Of a DNA stretch of 64,000 bases, positions 51,547-63,512 are shown piece by piece; the stretch's first letter is position 1, and each line of letters starts with the position of its first letter. The notes beneath the pieces were generated by a model. The model worked only from the letters and a program-made list of their open reading frames with translations, ran no database searches and was not told the DNA's origin. Both the position numbers and the translations under genes were made by a program. Source of the stretch: Dyadobacter sp. SG02 (GTDB lineage Bacteria > Bacteroidota > Bacteroidia > Cytophagales > Spirosomataceae); the NCBI RefSeq assembly GCF_900109045.1, contig NZ_FNYL01000005.1:62001-126000 (forward strand), in the 5' to 3' direction.

Positions 51547-52428
51547 ATGCAACTACTCGACGGGAAAGCTATTTCTTCCCAAATAAAATCTGAAATCAAG
51601 GCCGAGGTTGAACAATGGGTCGCAGGCGGTGGCAAAAAGCCACATCTGGCCGCGATACTCGTGGGTCAGGACGGTGCCAGCGAAACTTACGTGGCGTCCA
51701 AAATCCGGAGCTGTGAGGAAATCGGGTTTACCTCTACCCTGCTCCGCTTCGAAGCCGACATTACCGAAGCCCAGCTCCTGGAAGCCGTAGAATCGCTGAA
51801 CAACGATCCCGATGTGGACGGTTTTATCGTTCAGTTGCCGCTGCCGAAGCATATCTCCGAAAACACGGTGATGGAAGCGGTGAACCCCGCAAAAGATGTG
51901 GACGGCTTCCACCCGATCAACGTGGGCAGAATGTGCAAAGGTTTGCCTGCTTACATTTCCGCAACGCCGTTCGGTATCCTCGAAATGCTGATCCGTGCGG
52001 GAATCGAAACCAGTGGCAAGCATTGCGTGGTAATCGGCCGGAGTCAGATCGTAGGTTTGCCGATGAGCATTCTCATGCAACGCAACACCTACCCGGGCAA
52101 CGCTACCGTGACGATCACGCACAGCAAAACGCAAAACCTGAAAGAAATCTGCCAGTCGGCCGATATCCTGATCGTCGCATTGGGTCGGCCGGAATTCGTG
52201 AAGGCGGATTACGTGAAAGAAGGTGCGGTAGTTGTCGACGTGGGTATTACCCGCGTGGCGGATGCTACCAAGAAGAGTGGCTTCTCCATCAAAGGCGACG
52301 TCGATTTTAACGACGTGGCGCCTAAGGCGAGCTTCATTACCCCGGTTCCGGGTGGTGTGGGATTGATGACCATTTGCGGTCTTCTTACCAATACATTCAA
52401 AGCTGCCAAGAAAGAGATTTATAAATAG
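51547..52428 (+). CDS. folD: Methylenetetrahydrofolate dehydrogenase/cyclohydrolase
   Basis: 293 aa. The catalytic lysine lies in [16 protein letters not shown], the folate-binding region is [13 protein letters not shown], and [16 protein letters not shown] is the NADP-binding loop; the C-terminal signature is [15 protein letters not shown]. It interconverts 5,10-methylene-, methenyl- and 10-formyl-tetrahydrofolate in the cytoplasm. The start follows the sirtuin stop by 2 bp. Confidence 0.95.
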   Translation: MQLLDGKAISSQIKSEIKAEVEQWVAGGGKKPHLAAILVGQDGASETYVASKIRSCEEIGFTSTLLRFEADITEAQLLEAVESLNNDPDVDGFIVQLPLPKHISENTVMEAVNPAKDVDGFHPINVGRMCKGLPAYISATPFGILEMLIRAGIETSGKHCVVIGRSQIVGLPMSILMQRNTYPGNATVTITHSKTQNLKEICQSADILIVALGRPEFVKADYVKEGAVVVDVGITRVADATKKSGFSIKGDVDFNDVAPKASFITPVPGGVGLMTICGLLTNTFKAAKKEIYK

Positions 52429-52429
52429 T

Positions 52430-52467
52430 GACGGCCGACCGTTTACTACCGACGGCCGATCGTTTAA
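52430..52467. repeat. Tandem direct repeat downstream of folD
   Basis: GACGGCCGAYCGTTTA occurs twice, 21 bp apart, just after the folD stop; each copy holds the palindrome CGGCCG. The cause is not known. Confidence 0.6.
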
Positions 52468-52489
52468 TTAGGATATAATCCGTTTCCAT

Positions 52490-52538
52490 AAAAGCCGGAT
52501 CGACAGGAGTGTGCAAATCCTGATGATCCGGCTTTTTT
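52490..52538 (+). terminator. Intrinsic terminator of the topA-sirtuin-folD group
   Basis: Stem AAAAGCCGGATC / GATCCGGCTTTTTT with an inner AGGA/TCCT extension and a T-run. Confidence 0.9.
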
Positions 52539-52638
52539 ATGTTAAAAAATTAAAAAAACAGGTAAGAATGTTGCTCAATTCGTTTTTTACTAAAAGATTT
52601 GTCTAATTAGCAGGCAGTTTGAACGGATCGGTTGTACT

Positions 52639-53763
52639 ATGAGCATCGTCAGCAACAACATCAAGTATCTCAGAAGGCTCAACGGCCTTACGCAGGAACA
52701 GTTTGCCCGTAAGATCGCGATCAAGAGGTCGTTACTGGGCGCTTACGAGGAGGCCCGGGCCAATCCGAACCTTACTAATCTCAAAAACATGGCGGCCGCA
52801 TTCGGCGTTAGTGTTGACAATTTGCTAAAAAACGACCTGCGACGGCTAAGGGAAACACCCGAAATGTCGCTCCCGCTGACAACTTCGCGGCAAATGACCG
52901 TCTCGCACTCGGGTATGCCGCAGCCCACGCCTACCCGCACGCCCGGGTACACGGAGCCGCAGCCATTGTCCAAAATCATCGAAACATACCAGCAACCCGA
53001 GCAGCCGCTCAGGCAGGTATCCCGGCAGATCAGTTTAAAACCGGTTAGTGGCGAAACACACCAGCCGACATCGCATTACAATCCATCGGGTGCGCCTCAG
53101 CAAGAGGTATTTCAGCAACCCGCTACCCGGCAACCGGCCGCGCCGCAACATCCGGCACCGCAACCCGTAGCGCCCCACCAGGCAACACCTCAGCCGGTGG
53201 CATCTCAACCGACAACTGGCATACCCACATTTAACAACCAGTTTCAAAACCCGCAATTCAATGCGGCCGTCGAGCAGCCTGCGCAGCACTTCCCTACCAT
53301 TCAATGGGTAGCGCGTAACAAGCAGGCCGAATACATTGCCAATTTCCAGAATCCCGGTTACCTGAACAGTCTACCGTTGTTCCAGTTGCCGAACCTGCCG
53401 TCAGGATATTACCGTGCATTTGAAAGCGGTGAAGATTTTACCTATCCGGGATCTATTCTCGTAGGCACATTCATCCGAAACTGGTACGATATCAAGGATG
53501 GAATGCAGTACGTTTTTCTCCTGAGAAACCACGGCCTGATTTACCGTACCGTATTCAACCAGGTGAAAACGGTGGGGATTCTGCTGCTGACTTCTGATAA
53601 TGCGGAGATCGCAGAGCTCGAAATTCCCTTGCAGGATGTGCTGGAAGTGTGGGAAGTGAAGGCATTCGTGAGCGTACAAATGCCAGTGCCGCAGCCTTCA
53701 TTGGAAAGGGTGGCCCAGCTCGTCGACGAATTGCAGATGGAGCTGAGCCAGTACCGTCAGTAA
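52639..53763 (+). CDS. Xre-type regulator with S24/LexA-like C-terminal domain
   Basis: 374 aa. An HTH_3 domain (about 5-65; NIKYLRRLNGLTQEQFARKI) is joined by a long Pro/Gln-rich linker (about 80-225) to a domain resembling the LexA/CI signal-peptidase-like beta fold (LPNLPSGYYRAFESGEDFTY, YPGSILVGTFIRNWYDIKDG). I could not assign the catalytic Ser/Lys pair of a self-cleaving repressor. Bacteroidota encode several such proteins as transcriptional regulators. It ends 1 bp before the convergent stop of the next gene. Confidence 0.8.
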   Translation: MSIVSNNIKYLRRLNGLTQEQFARKIAIKRSLLGAYEEARANPNLTNLKNMAAAFGVSVDNLLKNDLRRLRETPEMSLPLTTSRQMTVSHSGMPQPTPTRTPGYTEPQPLSKIIETYQQPEQPLRQVSRQISLKPVSGETHQPTSHYNPSGAPQQEVFQQPATRQPAAPQHPAPQPVAPHQATPQPVASQPTTGIPTFNNQFQNPQFNAAVEQPAQHFPTIQWVARNKQAEYIANFQNPGYLNSLPLFQLPNLPSGYYRAFESGEDFTYPGSILVGTFIRNWYDIKDGMQYVFLLRNHGLIYRTVFNQVKTVGILLLTSDNAEIAELEIPLQDVLEVWEVKAFVSVQMPVPQPSLERVAQLVDELQMELSQYRQ

Positions 53764-53764
53764 A

Positions 53765-54538
53765 TTACTTTGAAAGGGTATTGAACAAGGCCTCGATTTT
53801 GGCAAGGTCTTTACTTTTGTTCGTAGTTTCGAGCACCGCGACACCTATCTGATACCATAAGCCATCGCCCGCCGTAATGTATTTGCCTTTTTTCGAAGGT
53901 TTACTTTCCGATGCATTGTCGGGCACGAATTCAGCTTTGTAAATCGTATCCATTATTTTTTGCAACTGATTCCAGTCCAGCTTGCGGGCAACACCGGCAT
54001 TCTTGCTTAATGTAAATTCCTTTTTCCCGAAAGACGCTTTCAGGTCGATGGTCGTTTTTCCCTCATTATCGATGTCGACATAAGTCAGTTCGAAAGGTTT
54101 TTCGCGGCCGGCAGTTTCGAAAATCGCCTGCATCATTTCCTGCAAAAAGTACGACCAGCGCTCCTTATCTACCGGGTAAATGGTCACGCGCTTGTCATCT
54201 TCATCGAGCTCGATTTCGATGAAGTCTTCGAATTCGCTTTCCTCGCGCTTGCGAATGATTTTAGAACTGACAAAAATTCCCTCAAACTCGCTGATCCAAA
54301 CCGCCGGCAAAGCACCCTTCCATTTGTAATCGTCGTCTTTGGAAAAACCTTCGTCATAGATTTCGTCGTCAGTCAGTCCTACGCGGTCGTTATAAACAAT
54401 GTCGAAATCCACACGCAGGTCCTCAGCGGATTGAATGTCCAGTTTCAGGGTGTAAAAGTGGGCAAACGGCGCCGGAACCACCGGAGCTGTCTGATAGCGA
54501 ACAATATACTGACCGGGTATTTGAAGATTTTTATCCAT
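53765..54538 (-). CDS. Conserved hypothetical protein downstream of menE
   Basis: 257 aa, beta-rich with acidic stretches (EFEDFIEIELDEDDKRV) and no signal peptide. Segments such as PGQYIVRYQTAPVVPAPF and TIDLKASFGKKEF suggest beta sandwiches. I do not recognise it. Its start overlaps the menE stop by 8 bp, so it is translated from the menE mRNA; whether it matters for menaquinone is unknown. Confidence 0.6.
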   Translation of the reverse strand: MDKNLQIPGQYIVRYQTAPVVPAPFAHFYTLKLDIQSAEDLRVDFDIVYNDRVGLTDDEIYDEGFSKDDDYKWKGALPAVWISEFEGIFVSSKIIRKREESEFEDFIEIELDEDDKRVTIYPVDKERWSYFLQEMMQAIFETAGREKPFELTYVDIDNEGKTTIDLKASFGKKEFTLSKNAGVARKLDWNQLQKIMDTIYKAEFVPDNASESKPSKKGKYITAGDGLWYQIGVAVLETTNKSKDLAKIEALFNTLSK

Positions 54539-55598
54539 TCGGAAAATTTAAAAGCTGTTGAAATGTAGCGCGTTTATCGATCTTGTCGGTGGCAGTTTTG
54601 ACAAACGCTTTTGCAAAGTAAATATGTTTCGGGTTCTCATAGGCCGAAACACGGCTTCTAATTTCTGCCGCGAGCTTCTCCGCCCCTTCTTGATGCAATG
54701 CATTTTCAACCACCAGCACCAGTTTTTGACCCAGTTTTTCATCCGCTTCCCACCAGCAGAAAAATGCATTTAAAATACCCAATTCATGAAAAACCGATGC
54801 AATGCGTTGATCGGCCTGATCCAGCACAATTTTCACCCCTCCCGAATTGATCACATTATCCGCCCGGCCGATCCATTTGAATGCATTTCCCTGGATTTCT
54901 ACTAAATCATTTGTCTGGACCTTTTGATGATCAGTAACCGCTCCCGAAACAAACAGGCATCCACGCTCATCCGTACCAAATTCAATACCCGGCAAAAACA
55001 TATACGAGTCGCTCGCTGCGGACCCGTTCAGTGCTTTCAAGGCCACGTGCGAAACAGTTTCCGTCATACCATAGCTTTGGAAAACCGGCACATTCAACGC
55101 TTTGATCCGTTCTGCTAATGCCAGATTAACGGGCGCACCGCCAAGCAGTATTTTACCCAACCTGCTAACCTGGTTATCCGTAGCGGAATTTTCCAGCATG
55201 GCCTGTAACTGCATCGGTACCATCGATACGAAATCGAAATCGACAGCATCCAGGCTGCTAATGGGATTGGAAGTCGGCTCGGTAATGGTCAGCTCCCAGT
55301 TCAGTTCCAGTCCGCGTACGAGCATCATCAGGCCTGCAATGTAGCCTACGTTCAGGCATACGAGGGCGCGCGTGCCGCCCCCGAGCGAGAGCGCCTTTCC
55401 CGTCATGGCCGCGCTCGCTTCGAGCTGCCTGCGTGTGATGCTAACGGGCTTGGGCATGCCCGTGGAGCCGGAGGTATGCAGCACAAATTCGCGGGTACCT
55501 TCCAGCCACTTTCCCATAAAGTCGTAAGCCTGTGCGAAATAGGGATTTCGCGGCCTTTTCTGCGTTTGCCAGTGCGTTTTGCCCGTTGTCCAGATCAT
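54531..55598 (-). CDS. menE: o-Succinylbenzoate-CoA ligase
   Basis: 355 aa. ANL-superfamily signature VLHTSGSTGMPKPVSITR for ATP binding, YGMTETVSHVALKAL for the A5 motif, and KWIGRADNVINSGGVKI for A8/A9. The short length and Men-type context, with menB divergent, fit MenE over acetyl-CoA-type ligases. It activates o-succinylbenzoate to its CoA ester for menaquinone. The divergent spacer to menB is 163 bp. Confidence 0.85.
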   Translation of the reverse strand: MIWTTGKTHWQTQKRPRNPYFAQAYDFMGKWLEGTREFVLHTSGSTGMPKPVSITRRQLEASAAMTGKALSLGGGTRALVCLNVGYIAGLMMLVRGLELNWELTITEPTSNPISSLDAVDFDFVSMVPMQLQAMLENSATDNQVSRLGKILLGGAPVNLALAERIKALNVPVFQSYGMTETVSHVALKALNGSAASDSYMFLPGIEFGTDERGCLFVSGAVTDHQKVQTNDLVEIQGNAFKWIGRADNVINSGGVKIVLDQADQRIASVFHELGILNAFFCWWEADEKLGQKLVLVVENALHQEGAEKLAAEIRSRVSAYENPKHIYFAKAFVKTATDKIDKRATFQQLLNFPNG

Positions 55599-55676
55599 AC
55601 CTGTAATTTATGCGAATTCAATGCTTCCGGTGGAGAATAACCGTTTCTAATGCGGTGGAAAGTTATTCATTTGTTT

Positions 55677-55707
55677 TTGAACGTAACCCAAACAATGAGT
55701 AATTTCG
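55677..55707 (+). promoter_or_regulatory. Predicted menB promoter
   Basis: TTG (55677-55679), 20 bp, then TAATTTCG, one base from TAnnTTTG. It lies 54 bp before the menB ATG. Confidence 0.45.
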
Positions 55708-55761
55708 CGCATTAGGGCAATGCACTGCATTGCATTTATTTCAATTTTACCTATCCGATTT

Positions 55762-56586
55762 ATGTCCAATACAGTTCAATGGGAAACCATTAAAGAATAC
55801 GAAGAAATTCTCTTTACACTTCACGAAGGAATTGCCAAAATCAGCATCAACCGCCCGCACAAGCATAACGCATTCACACCGCTTACGGTAACCGAAATGA
55901 TCGACGCGATGCACATCTGCCGCGAAGACACCCGGATCGACGTCATTATCCTCACTGGCGAAGGTGGCAATGCATTCTGCTCAGGCGGCGACCAGTCGGT
56001 ACGCGGCCACGGGGGCTACATCGGCGACGACCATGTGCCACGCCTGAACGTGCTCGACCTGCAAAAAATGATCCGTTCCATTCCAAAGGCCGTTATCGCG
56101 ATGGTTGCCGGCTGGGCGATCGGCGGCGGCCACGTGCTGCACGTGATCTGCGACATTACCATCGCTGCGGATAATGCACGTTTCGGACAAACCGGCCCGA
56201 AAGTCGGCAGCTTCGACGGCGGCTTCGGCGCTTCCTACCTCGCCCGTGTGGTGGGCCAGAAAAAAGCGCGTGAAATATGGTTCCTATGCGACCAATACGA
56301 TGCGGACGAAGCATTGCAGATGGGCCTCGTGAACAAAGTAGTTCCATTGGAGCAACTGGAACCCGTTACATTGGAATGGGCGAAAAAGATCCAGGAAAAA
56401 AGCCCGCTGTCGATCCGTATGCTCAAAAGCGCATTCAATGCCGAACTCGACGGACAGGCCGGTATCCAGGAGCTCGCGGGCAATGCCACGCTGCTTTATT
56501 ACCTCAGCGAAGAAGCGAAGGAAGGCCAGCGCTCGTTTTTGGAAAAAAGAAAGCCGGATTTCAGCAAATTCCCGAAATTCCCTTGA
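55762..56586 (+). CDS. menB: 1,4-Dihydroxy-2-naphthoyl-CoA synthase
   Basis: 274 aa from the ATG at 55762 (the frame opens earlier). Crotonase fold with MenB-specific [30 protein letters not shown] and [19 protein letters not shown]; the last includes the residues that use bicarbonate as catalytic base in type I MenB. It closes the naphthoate ring from o-succinylbenzoyl-CoA. menE is divergent. Confidence 0.95.
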   Translation: MSNTVQWETIKEYEEILFTLHEGIAKISINRPHKHNAFTPLTVTEMIDAMHICREDTRIDVIILTGEGGNAFCSGGDQSVRGHGGYIGDDHVPRLNVLDLQKMIRSIPKAVIAMVAGWAIGGGHVLHVICDITIAADNARFGQTGPKVGSFDGGFGASYLARVVGQKKAREIWFLCDQYDADEALQMGLVNKVVPLEQLEPVTLEWAKKIQEKSPLSIRMLKSAFNAELDGQAGIQELAGNATLLYYLSEEAKEGQRSFLEKRKPDFSKFPKFP

Positions 56587-56638
56587 TTTAGTCCAGAAAG
56601 ATTAACATTTTAACTATTACCATTACAAAAATTCACGA

Positions 56639-57052
56639 ATGAACCATTGGCTTGTAAAATCAGAACCATTTAAATACTCCTGGGACCACCTCGTTGCCGA
56701 GGGTGAAGGGATGTGGGACGGCGTCCGTAACTACGCCGCACGCAACAACCTGATGGCAATGAAAGTAGGCGACCCCGTGCTGTTTTACCACAGCAACGAG
56801 GGCAAGGAGGTCGTTGGGCTGGCCAAGGTTTCAAAGGAACATTACCCGGACCCCACTACCGACGAACCGGGATGGGTGGTGGTGAACCTCGTTCCCGTTG
56901 AGAAATTTCCCGGTACCGTTACGCTTGCGCAGATCAAGAAGGATGAGCTCCTGAAACAAATGGATCTCGTTCGTTTGTCGAGACTGTCCGTCGTTCCGGT
57001 CAAACGCGAAGAATTCGACCATATCGTTGCCCTGGCACATGACAAAAAATAA
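56639..57052 (+). CDS. EVE-domain protein
   Basis: 137 aa. The EVE/YTH-like PUA fold is shown by NHWLVKSEPFKYSWDHL, WDGVRNYAARNNL and GDPVLFYHSNEGKEVVGLA. EVE domains bind modified bases, and in bacteria they are associated with modified-DNA restriction and with RNA modification; no nuclease or defence gene is adjacent. It overlaps the start of the next gene by 14 bp. Confidence 0.9.
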   Translation: MNHWLVKSEPFKYSWDHLVAEGEGMWDGVRNYAARNNLMAMKVGDPVLFYHSNEGKEVVGLAKVSKEHYPDPTTDEPGWVVVNLVPVEKFPGTVTLAQIKKDELLKQMDLVRLSRLSVVPVKREEFDHIVALAHDKK

Positions 57053-58619
57053 GCGATCCGTTTTTCGGCTGGTCTTACCGTTACTCTTCCTGGGCGTCTT
57101 CGGCACGCCGGTATTCGCCCAGGGAGTGAAACGGATTGAACTTCCTTTGCCCGGTAACACTGCCTATCAGGCTGTGCCGCTTGGCAAACAGGGCGTACTG
57201 CTCATTTCCAAGCCCGACAAAGGCACGTTCAATGTCCAGAAATTCGATACGAACCTCGAACGGGTGTGGTCCATCGACGGCCCGATCGAATCGAACCTCG
57301 ATTACATCGCTTCCTCCTACGACGGGCAGGCCGTTTTCCTGCTTTTCAGCAAATACCGGAGCTCTTTGTACCAGATTGTAAAGGTAAATGTCGGCCCGGG
57401 TTTCGTAGAGACTTTTACCATTAATACCGTCGACCGTTTCGAGATCACCGATTTCAAGACGCTTGGTTATTCCGTTTTCATGGCCGGAATGGTGCGTAAC
57501 GAGCCGGTTTTGATCCACACCCAGCTTACTACCCAGCAAACCAGGGTGTTACCTTCGGCCATTAAAGGATCTAACGCTATTCAGACCGTCGAAGTGGACA
57601 CGGCGCAGCATTTGGTGAATGTATGTTTCGCGGTTAAAAAAGGCCGCCAGACCAAGATCGTGGCGCGCTCCTATGAAGAAACCGGCGAGTTATATACGCA
57701 GGTAAGCGTCGAGCCGGAAGATGATTTCTCGTTACTCAGCGGTCGTTTGCAAGTCCTGAATGATTCTGTTCGCATTGTGATCGGTACTTATGGCTACCGG
57801 AATATGCAAAGCAGCACGGTAGCGGCTTCGCAGGGTTTGTATATCAGCAAAATCGTTGGTGACGAGACCGTTTTCACCAAATACCACAGTTTCACCGATT
57901 TCAAAAACTTCTTCAACTTCCTCAGCGACCGCCAGCAGGAGAAAATGGAGAAGCGTATCCGTAAGAAAAAGGAAAGCGGCGACGACCTGAAACTGAACTA
58001 CCGCCTTTTAGTACATGATATTGTCCCCAAAACCAACAATTTCCTTCTCGTAGCGGAGGTCTTTTACCCCGAATACCGCTATCAGAACCCGAGCATGATG
58101 GGCGGTTTCGGTTACGGGTACGGCGGCTATGGTTATCCATTCGGGATGGGGCTTTACAATCCGTACCTCTGGAACCCGATGTATGGTGGCCGCGGCTACA
58201 ACTCGCAGGTGTTCGACGGCTTCACGTACACGCACGCGGTCGTGGCCGACGTGGACCAGAACGGTAACCTGCTTTGGGACAACAGCATTAGTTTCGACAA
58301 TGTAAAAAGCATGGAATTGAAGGAAAAGATTAAGGTACAATCCTTTACAAACGGAAATTCCAAACTGATTTACAGTCACAACGGCGCCATTCGCAGCAAG
58401 ATCATCAAAGGCGACCAGGTGATCGACAGCGACCGTGTGATCCCGAACGATACCTACGTCGAAGGCGACAAAGTCCGGAAAACCAGCACCGACGATATCG
58501 ACTACTGGTACGACAACTTCTACCTCGCCTGGGGCGAACAACGCATTGTGAACGCCGCGGGCGACCCGAACACGCGGGGACGGCGGAATGTGTTTTATTT
58601 GAACAAGATTTCTTATTGA
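57039..58619 (+). CDS. Secreted protein with Gly/Tyr-rich insert, function unknown
   Basis: 526 aa from the ATG at 57039, inside the end of the EVE gene. A signal peptide (about 1-24, ending PVFAQ) precedes a beta-rich region with WD/PQQ-like strand repeats. A Gly/Tyr/Pro-rich loop (GGFGYGYGGYGYPFGMGLYN) lies at about 355-375 with aromatic residues that may bind ligands or surfaces. I do not recognise the family. It is probably periplasmic or at the outer membrane. Confidence 0.65.
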   Translation: MTKNKRSVFRLVLPLLFLGVFGTPVFAQGVKRIELPLPGNTAYQAVPLGKQGVLLISKPDKGTFNVQKFDTNLERVWSIDGPIESNLDYIASSYDGQAVFLLFSKYRSSLYQIVKVNVGPGFVETFTINTVDRFEITDFKTLGYSVFMAGMVRNEPVLIHTQLTTQQTRVLPSAIKGSNAIQTVEVDTAQHLVNVCFAVKKGRQTKIVARSYEETGELYTQVSVEPEDDFSLLSGRLQVLNDSVRIVIGTYGYRNMQSSTVAASQGLYISKIVGDETVFTKYHSFTDFKNFFNFLSDRQQEKMEKRIRKKKESGDDLKLNYRLLVHDIVPKTNNFLLVAEVFYPEYRYQNPSMMGGFGYGYGGYGYPFGMGLYNPYLWNPMYGGRGYNSQVFDGFTYTHAVVADVDQNGNLLWDNSISFDNVKSMELKEKIKVQSFTNGNSKLIYSHNGAIRSKIIKGDQVIDSDRVIPNDTYVEGDKVRKTSTDDIDYWYDNFYLAWGEQRIVNAAGDPNTRGRRNVFYLNKISY

Positions 58620-58697
58620 CCATGGATAGCAGACCATCGACCATGGTACGCTACACCAGAATGCAGCCATGGTCGATGATCTATTGTCCATGGTCAA
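58616..58697. terminator. Long imperfect hairpin overlapping a stop codon
   Basis: Outer arms TTGACCATGG / CCATGGTCAA are perfect. Inner arms AGACCATCGACCATGG (58631-58646) and CCATGGTCGATGATCT (58667-58682) have one mismatch. The left arm includes the TGA of the upstream gene. It may end the transcript; there is no T-run beyond the A-rich right end. Confidence 0.6.
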
Positions 58698-58717
58698 AAA
58701 TTTAAACCAACACCACC

Positions 58718-59605
58718 TTGATACTACTTTCACCAGACCAACATACCGACTACCAACTGATCGATAGCGGCGGATTTGAGAAGCTCGAAAAATTCGGCCC
58801 TTACATTCTTTCGCGCCCCGAGCCACAGGCCATCTGGGACAAATCGCTTTCGGAGGCCGAATGGGACAAGCGCTCGAATGCGGTTTTCAAAAAGGATAAG
58901 AATTCGCAGGAAAAGGGCCAATGGATCACCAAGGGCGATATGCCCGATAAATGGGTATTCCAATACCGGACCAAGGAACTGCATTTGCGTACCAAGCTCG
59001 CATTGTCGTCCTTCAAACACGTGGGTGTGTTCCCCGAGCAGGCTACCAACTGGGATTTCATCGCGCGGACTTTGAAACAAATGCCCGAGGAAAAGCCGTC
59101 GGTACTGAACCTCTTTGCCTATACCGGCATTGCCTCGCTGGCAGCCAAAGCCGTCGGCGCGGATGTCACACACGTCGATTCGGTGAAACAGGTGATCAGC
59201 TGGTCGCGCGAGAATATGGACCTCAGCGGGCTGAGCAATATCCGCTGGGTGGTTGAAGATGCATTGAAATTCGTGCAGCGCGAGGTTCGTCGCGGTAACA
59301 AATACAATGGCCTCATTCTCGATCCTCCCGCATACGGACGCGGGCCTGACGGTGAGAAGTGGCTTTTGGAAGAGAGTTTGAATGAACTGCTGAGGCTGTG
59401 TGCACTGTTATTAAAGGAGAAAAACTTCTTTTTCATCATTAACCTGTACTCGCTTGGTTTCTCGGCGTTGATCGTCGAAAACCTGATCAAGGCGCATTTC
59501 GGAACGGAGATCAAACACGAGTTCGGCGAACTCTTCATCCCCGATTCGTTTGGCAAAAAGCTGCCGCTGGGCGTATTTTCGCGTTTTTCAGACCAGAATG
59601 TTTAG
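58718..59605 (+). CDS. Class I SAM methyltransferase, RlmI/RlmK-like
   Basis: 295 aa from a TTG start; no ATG gives the complete N-terminus. The domain has NLFAYTGIASLAAKAVGADV as SAM motif I and LILDPPAYGRG as motif IV, the DPPxF/Y type of 23S rRNA cytosine C5 methyltransferases. The usual N-terminal PUA domain is missing, so the target may differ. It precedes the TPR lipoprotein by 6 bp and is probably co-transcribed with it. Confidence 0.8.
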   Translation: MILLSPDQHTDYQLIDSGGFEKLEKFGPYILSRPEPQAIWDKSLSEAEWDKRSNAVFKKDKNSQEKGQWITKGDMPDKWVFQYRTKELHLRTKLALSSFKHVGVFPEQATNWDFIARTLKQMPEEKPSVLNLFAYTGIASLAAKAVGADVTHVDSVKQVISWSRENMDLSGLSNIRWVVEDALKFVQREVRRGNKYNGLILDPPAYGRGPDGEKWLLEESLNELLRLCALLLKEKNFFFIINLYSLGFSALIVENLIKAHFGTEIKHEFGELFIPDSFGKKLPLGVFSRFSDQNV

Positions 59606-59611
59606 AGGCGA

Positions 59612-60811
59612 ATGAAGTCTGACAATCTGAAATATTTACCATTTGCATTACTCATCGCGCTCGGTGGGCTTGAACAGTCGTGCCAGAGCGACGCACGCAC
59701 GTCCACGCGCATCCCGCCCGTGATCAAAAAAGGCAAGGCACAATGGCAGAACGACGCCCTGCTGTCGCTCACCGACCTGATTAACCGGGGAATCGATTCG
59801 GACCTGAATTATTTCAAAAGGGCCCGCATTTACTTTGAGCGCGAGCAATACGCGCAGGCGCTGGACGACATTAACGAATCTATTTACGAGCAGGATAACG
59901 TAAGCGAATATTTCCTCCTGCGCGGCAAGATCAACCGCGAGCTCGGTAAGATCGACAATGCGCTGGAAGATGCGCAACGTGCGGAAGCATTGCAGCAGAG
60001 CAGCCCCGAGCTATACATATTGATTGCGGATATTCTGCAAGCCAAAAACCGTTTCGGCGAAGCGGCAGGGTACCTCAACCAGGCATTGAAAATGGCCCCT
60101 TACGACGGGTCGGCCTATTACGTGAAAGGAATGTTGCAGGCAAAGCAGGGCGATTCGCTGGCTAGTTTATCGAGCCTTAACTATGCGATGAACGTGAATC
60201 CGAGGCTGCTGCGCGCCTACGAGCAGGGTACGATGATCAATCTCAAACTGAAAAATACGGCCGAGGCGCTCGCTATTAACGAAAGAGCGCTGCAACGTTT
60301 TCCCGAGCGCGCGAGCCTGTTTTTCGGAAGAGGAGAAATCCTGAATGCATTGGCCCAGCCGGATACTGCATTGATCTTCTACCAAAAAGCGGTAGCGATC
60401 CAGCCGGATTACGACGAAGCGCTCAACCAGCTCGCGACGGTCGCCATGCAGCTCCGCGCCTACCCGCAGGCGATCCCGGCCTTGAAAACGCTTTTGAGAA
60501 AGAAACCGCAATCAAAGGAAATCAACAATATGCTGGGTTATGCCTACGAAAAAAGCGGCGAACTGGACCTGGCCAAAACCTATTACGAGACGTCCCTGAC
60601 GATCGCCCCGGGCGACCAGGATGCACGTTACGGCATGTTCCGCATCCGGAAAATCGAGTCGGAAGGGCTCTACCCCTCCTACTATCCTGAGGAAAATACC
60701 AACCAGGGATACAAATTACTCGATACGGCGCGGGTTAAAATTAATATTATCCAACCGCGTGGTACTACAAATATCCGCGTGGACTCATCGCGCAAAGCTA
60801 AAATTGAATAG
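59612..60811 (+). CDS. TPR-repeat lipoprotein
   Basis: 399 aa. Lipobox-like LGGLEQSCQS gives a lipidated Cys24. At least eight TPR units follow (for example SEYFLLRGKINRELGKIDNA and PELYILIADILQAKNRFGEA), ending in a basic tail. It is likely anchored to the periplasmic face and acts as an interaction scaffold; no enzyme domain is present. Co-transcribed with the methyltransferase upstream. Confidence 0.8.
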   Translation: MKSDNLKYLPFALLIALGGLEQSCQSDARTSTRIPPVIKKGKAQWQNDALLSLTDLINRGIDSDLNYFKRARIYFEREQYAQALDDINESIYEQDNVSEYFLLRGKINRELGKIDNALEDAQRAEALQQSSPELYILIADILQAKNRFGEAAGYLNQALKMAPYDGSAYYVKGMLQAKQGDSLASLSSLNYAMNVNPRLLRAYEQGTMINLKLKNTAEALAINERALQRFPERASLFFGRGEILNALAQPDTALIFYQKAVAIQPDYDEALNQLATVAMQLRAYPQAIPALKTLLRKKPQSKEINNMLGYAYEKSGELDLAKTYYETSLTIAPGDQDARYGMFRIRKIESEGLYPSYYPEENTNQGYKLLDTARVKINIIQPRGTTNIRVDSSRKAKIE

Positions 60812-60872
60812 CTTTGTGTTTTGCGGCTTGCCGCATTGCCATTGAACCATAGTCACAGAATTATTTTTTTGA

Positions 60873-62816
<1,944 letters not shown>

Positions 62817-62857
62817 TGTTTTTGTAAGATTTTAGTATTATTCCAGCAATAAGGCAC

Positions 62858-62865
62858 TATTTTTG
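62858..62865 (+). promoter_or_regulatory. -7 box upstream of infC
   Basis: TATTTTTG matches TAnnTTTG exactly and lies 61 bp before the infC ATG; no -33 element was found at the usual spacing, so confidence is limited. Confidence 0.35.
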
Positions 62866-62926
62866 TGGAGCTAGTGTTAATTTTTTCGATTTCCACCAAA
62901 AACAAAAAAACACCAATACGAATTAT

Positions 62927-63484
62927 ATGGCATTAAGACCCCCTAGTGGACGGATGAGGATTCCCGAAGAACCTTACAAAATTAACGAACGAATTACAGC
63001 AAAAGAAGTACGATTGGTCGGCGAAAATATCGAGCCGGGCATCGTCGATATCAATACCGCCCGAGCTTTGGCAAAGGCACAAGGGCTTGACCTAGTGGAG
63101 ATTGCACCAACAGCGGTTCCACCAGTCTGCAAAGTGGTTGACTACTCGAAGTTCAAATACGAGCAGAAAAAGAAACAAAAGGAGATCAAGGCGAAAGCGC
63201 AGAAAGTGGTTATCAAGGAAATCCGTTTCGGCCCGAACACGGACGACCACGACTTCGATTTCAAATTGAAGCATGCGACCAACTTTCTGAAAGAAGGTTC
63301 GAAAGTGAAAGCATACGTGCATTTTGTAGGGCGTACGATCGTCTTCAAAGAACGCGGTGTGAACCTTTTGAAGAAATTTTCCGAAGCATTGTCTGAATAC
63401 GGCAAGCTGGAAATGGAACCTAAGCTGGAAGGAAAACGGATGACGATCATCCTCGCTCCCGCACCTGCAAAAGGCGCTAAATAA
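62927..63484 (+). CDS. infC: Translation initiation factor IF-3
   Basis: 185 aa. IF3 N-domain motif [20 protein letters not shown] and linker [15 protein letters not shown], then C-domain [20 protein letters not shown]. It prevents 30S/50S joining and selects the initiation complex. Here it starts with ATG, unlike the ATT in enterobacteria, so the classic AUU autoregulation is not expected from the start codon. Confidence 0.97.
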   Translation: MALRPPSGRMRIPEEPYKINERITAKEVRLVGENIEPGIVDINTARALAKAQGLDLVEIAPTAVPPVCKVVDYSKFKYEQKKKQKEIKAKAQKVVIKEIRFGPNTDDHDFDFKLKHATNFLKEGSKVKAYVHFVGRTIVFKERGVNLLKKFSEALSEYGKLEMEPKLEGKRMTIILAPAPAKGAK

Positions 63485-63512
63485 TACGCTTATTCGCAAA
63501 GCATATCGATAG

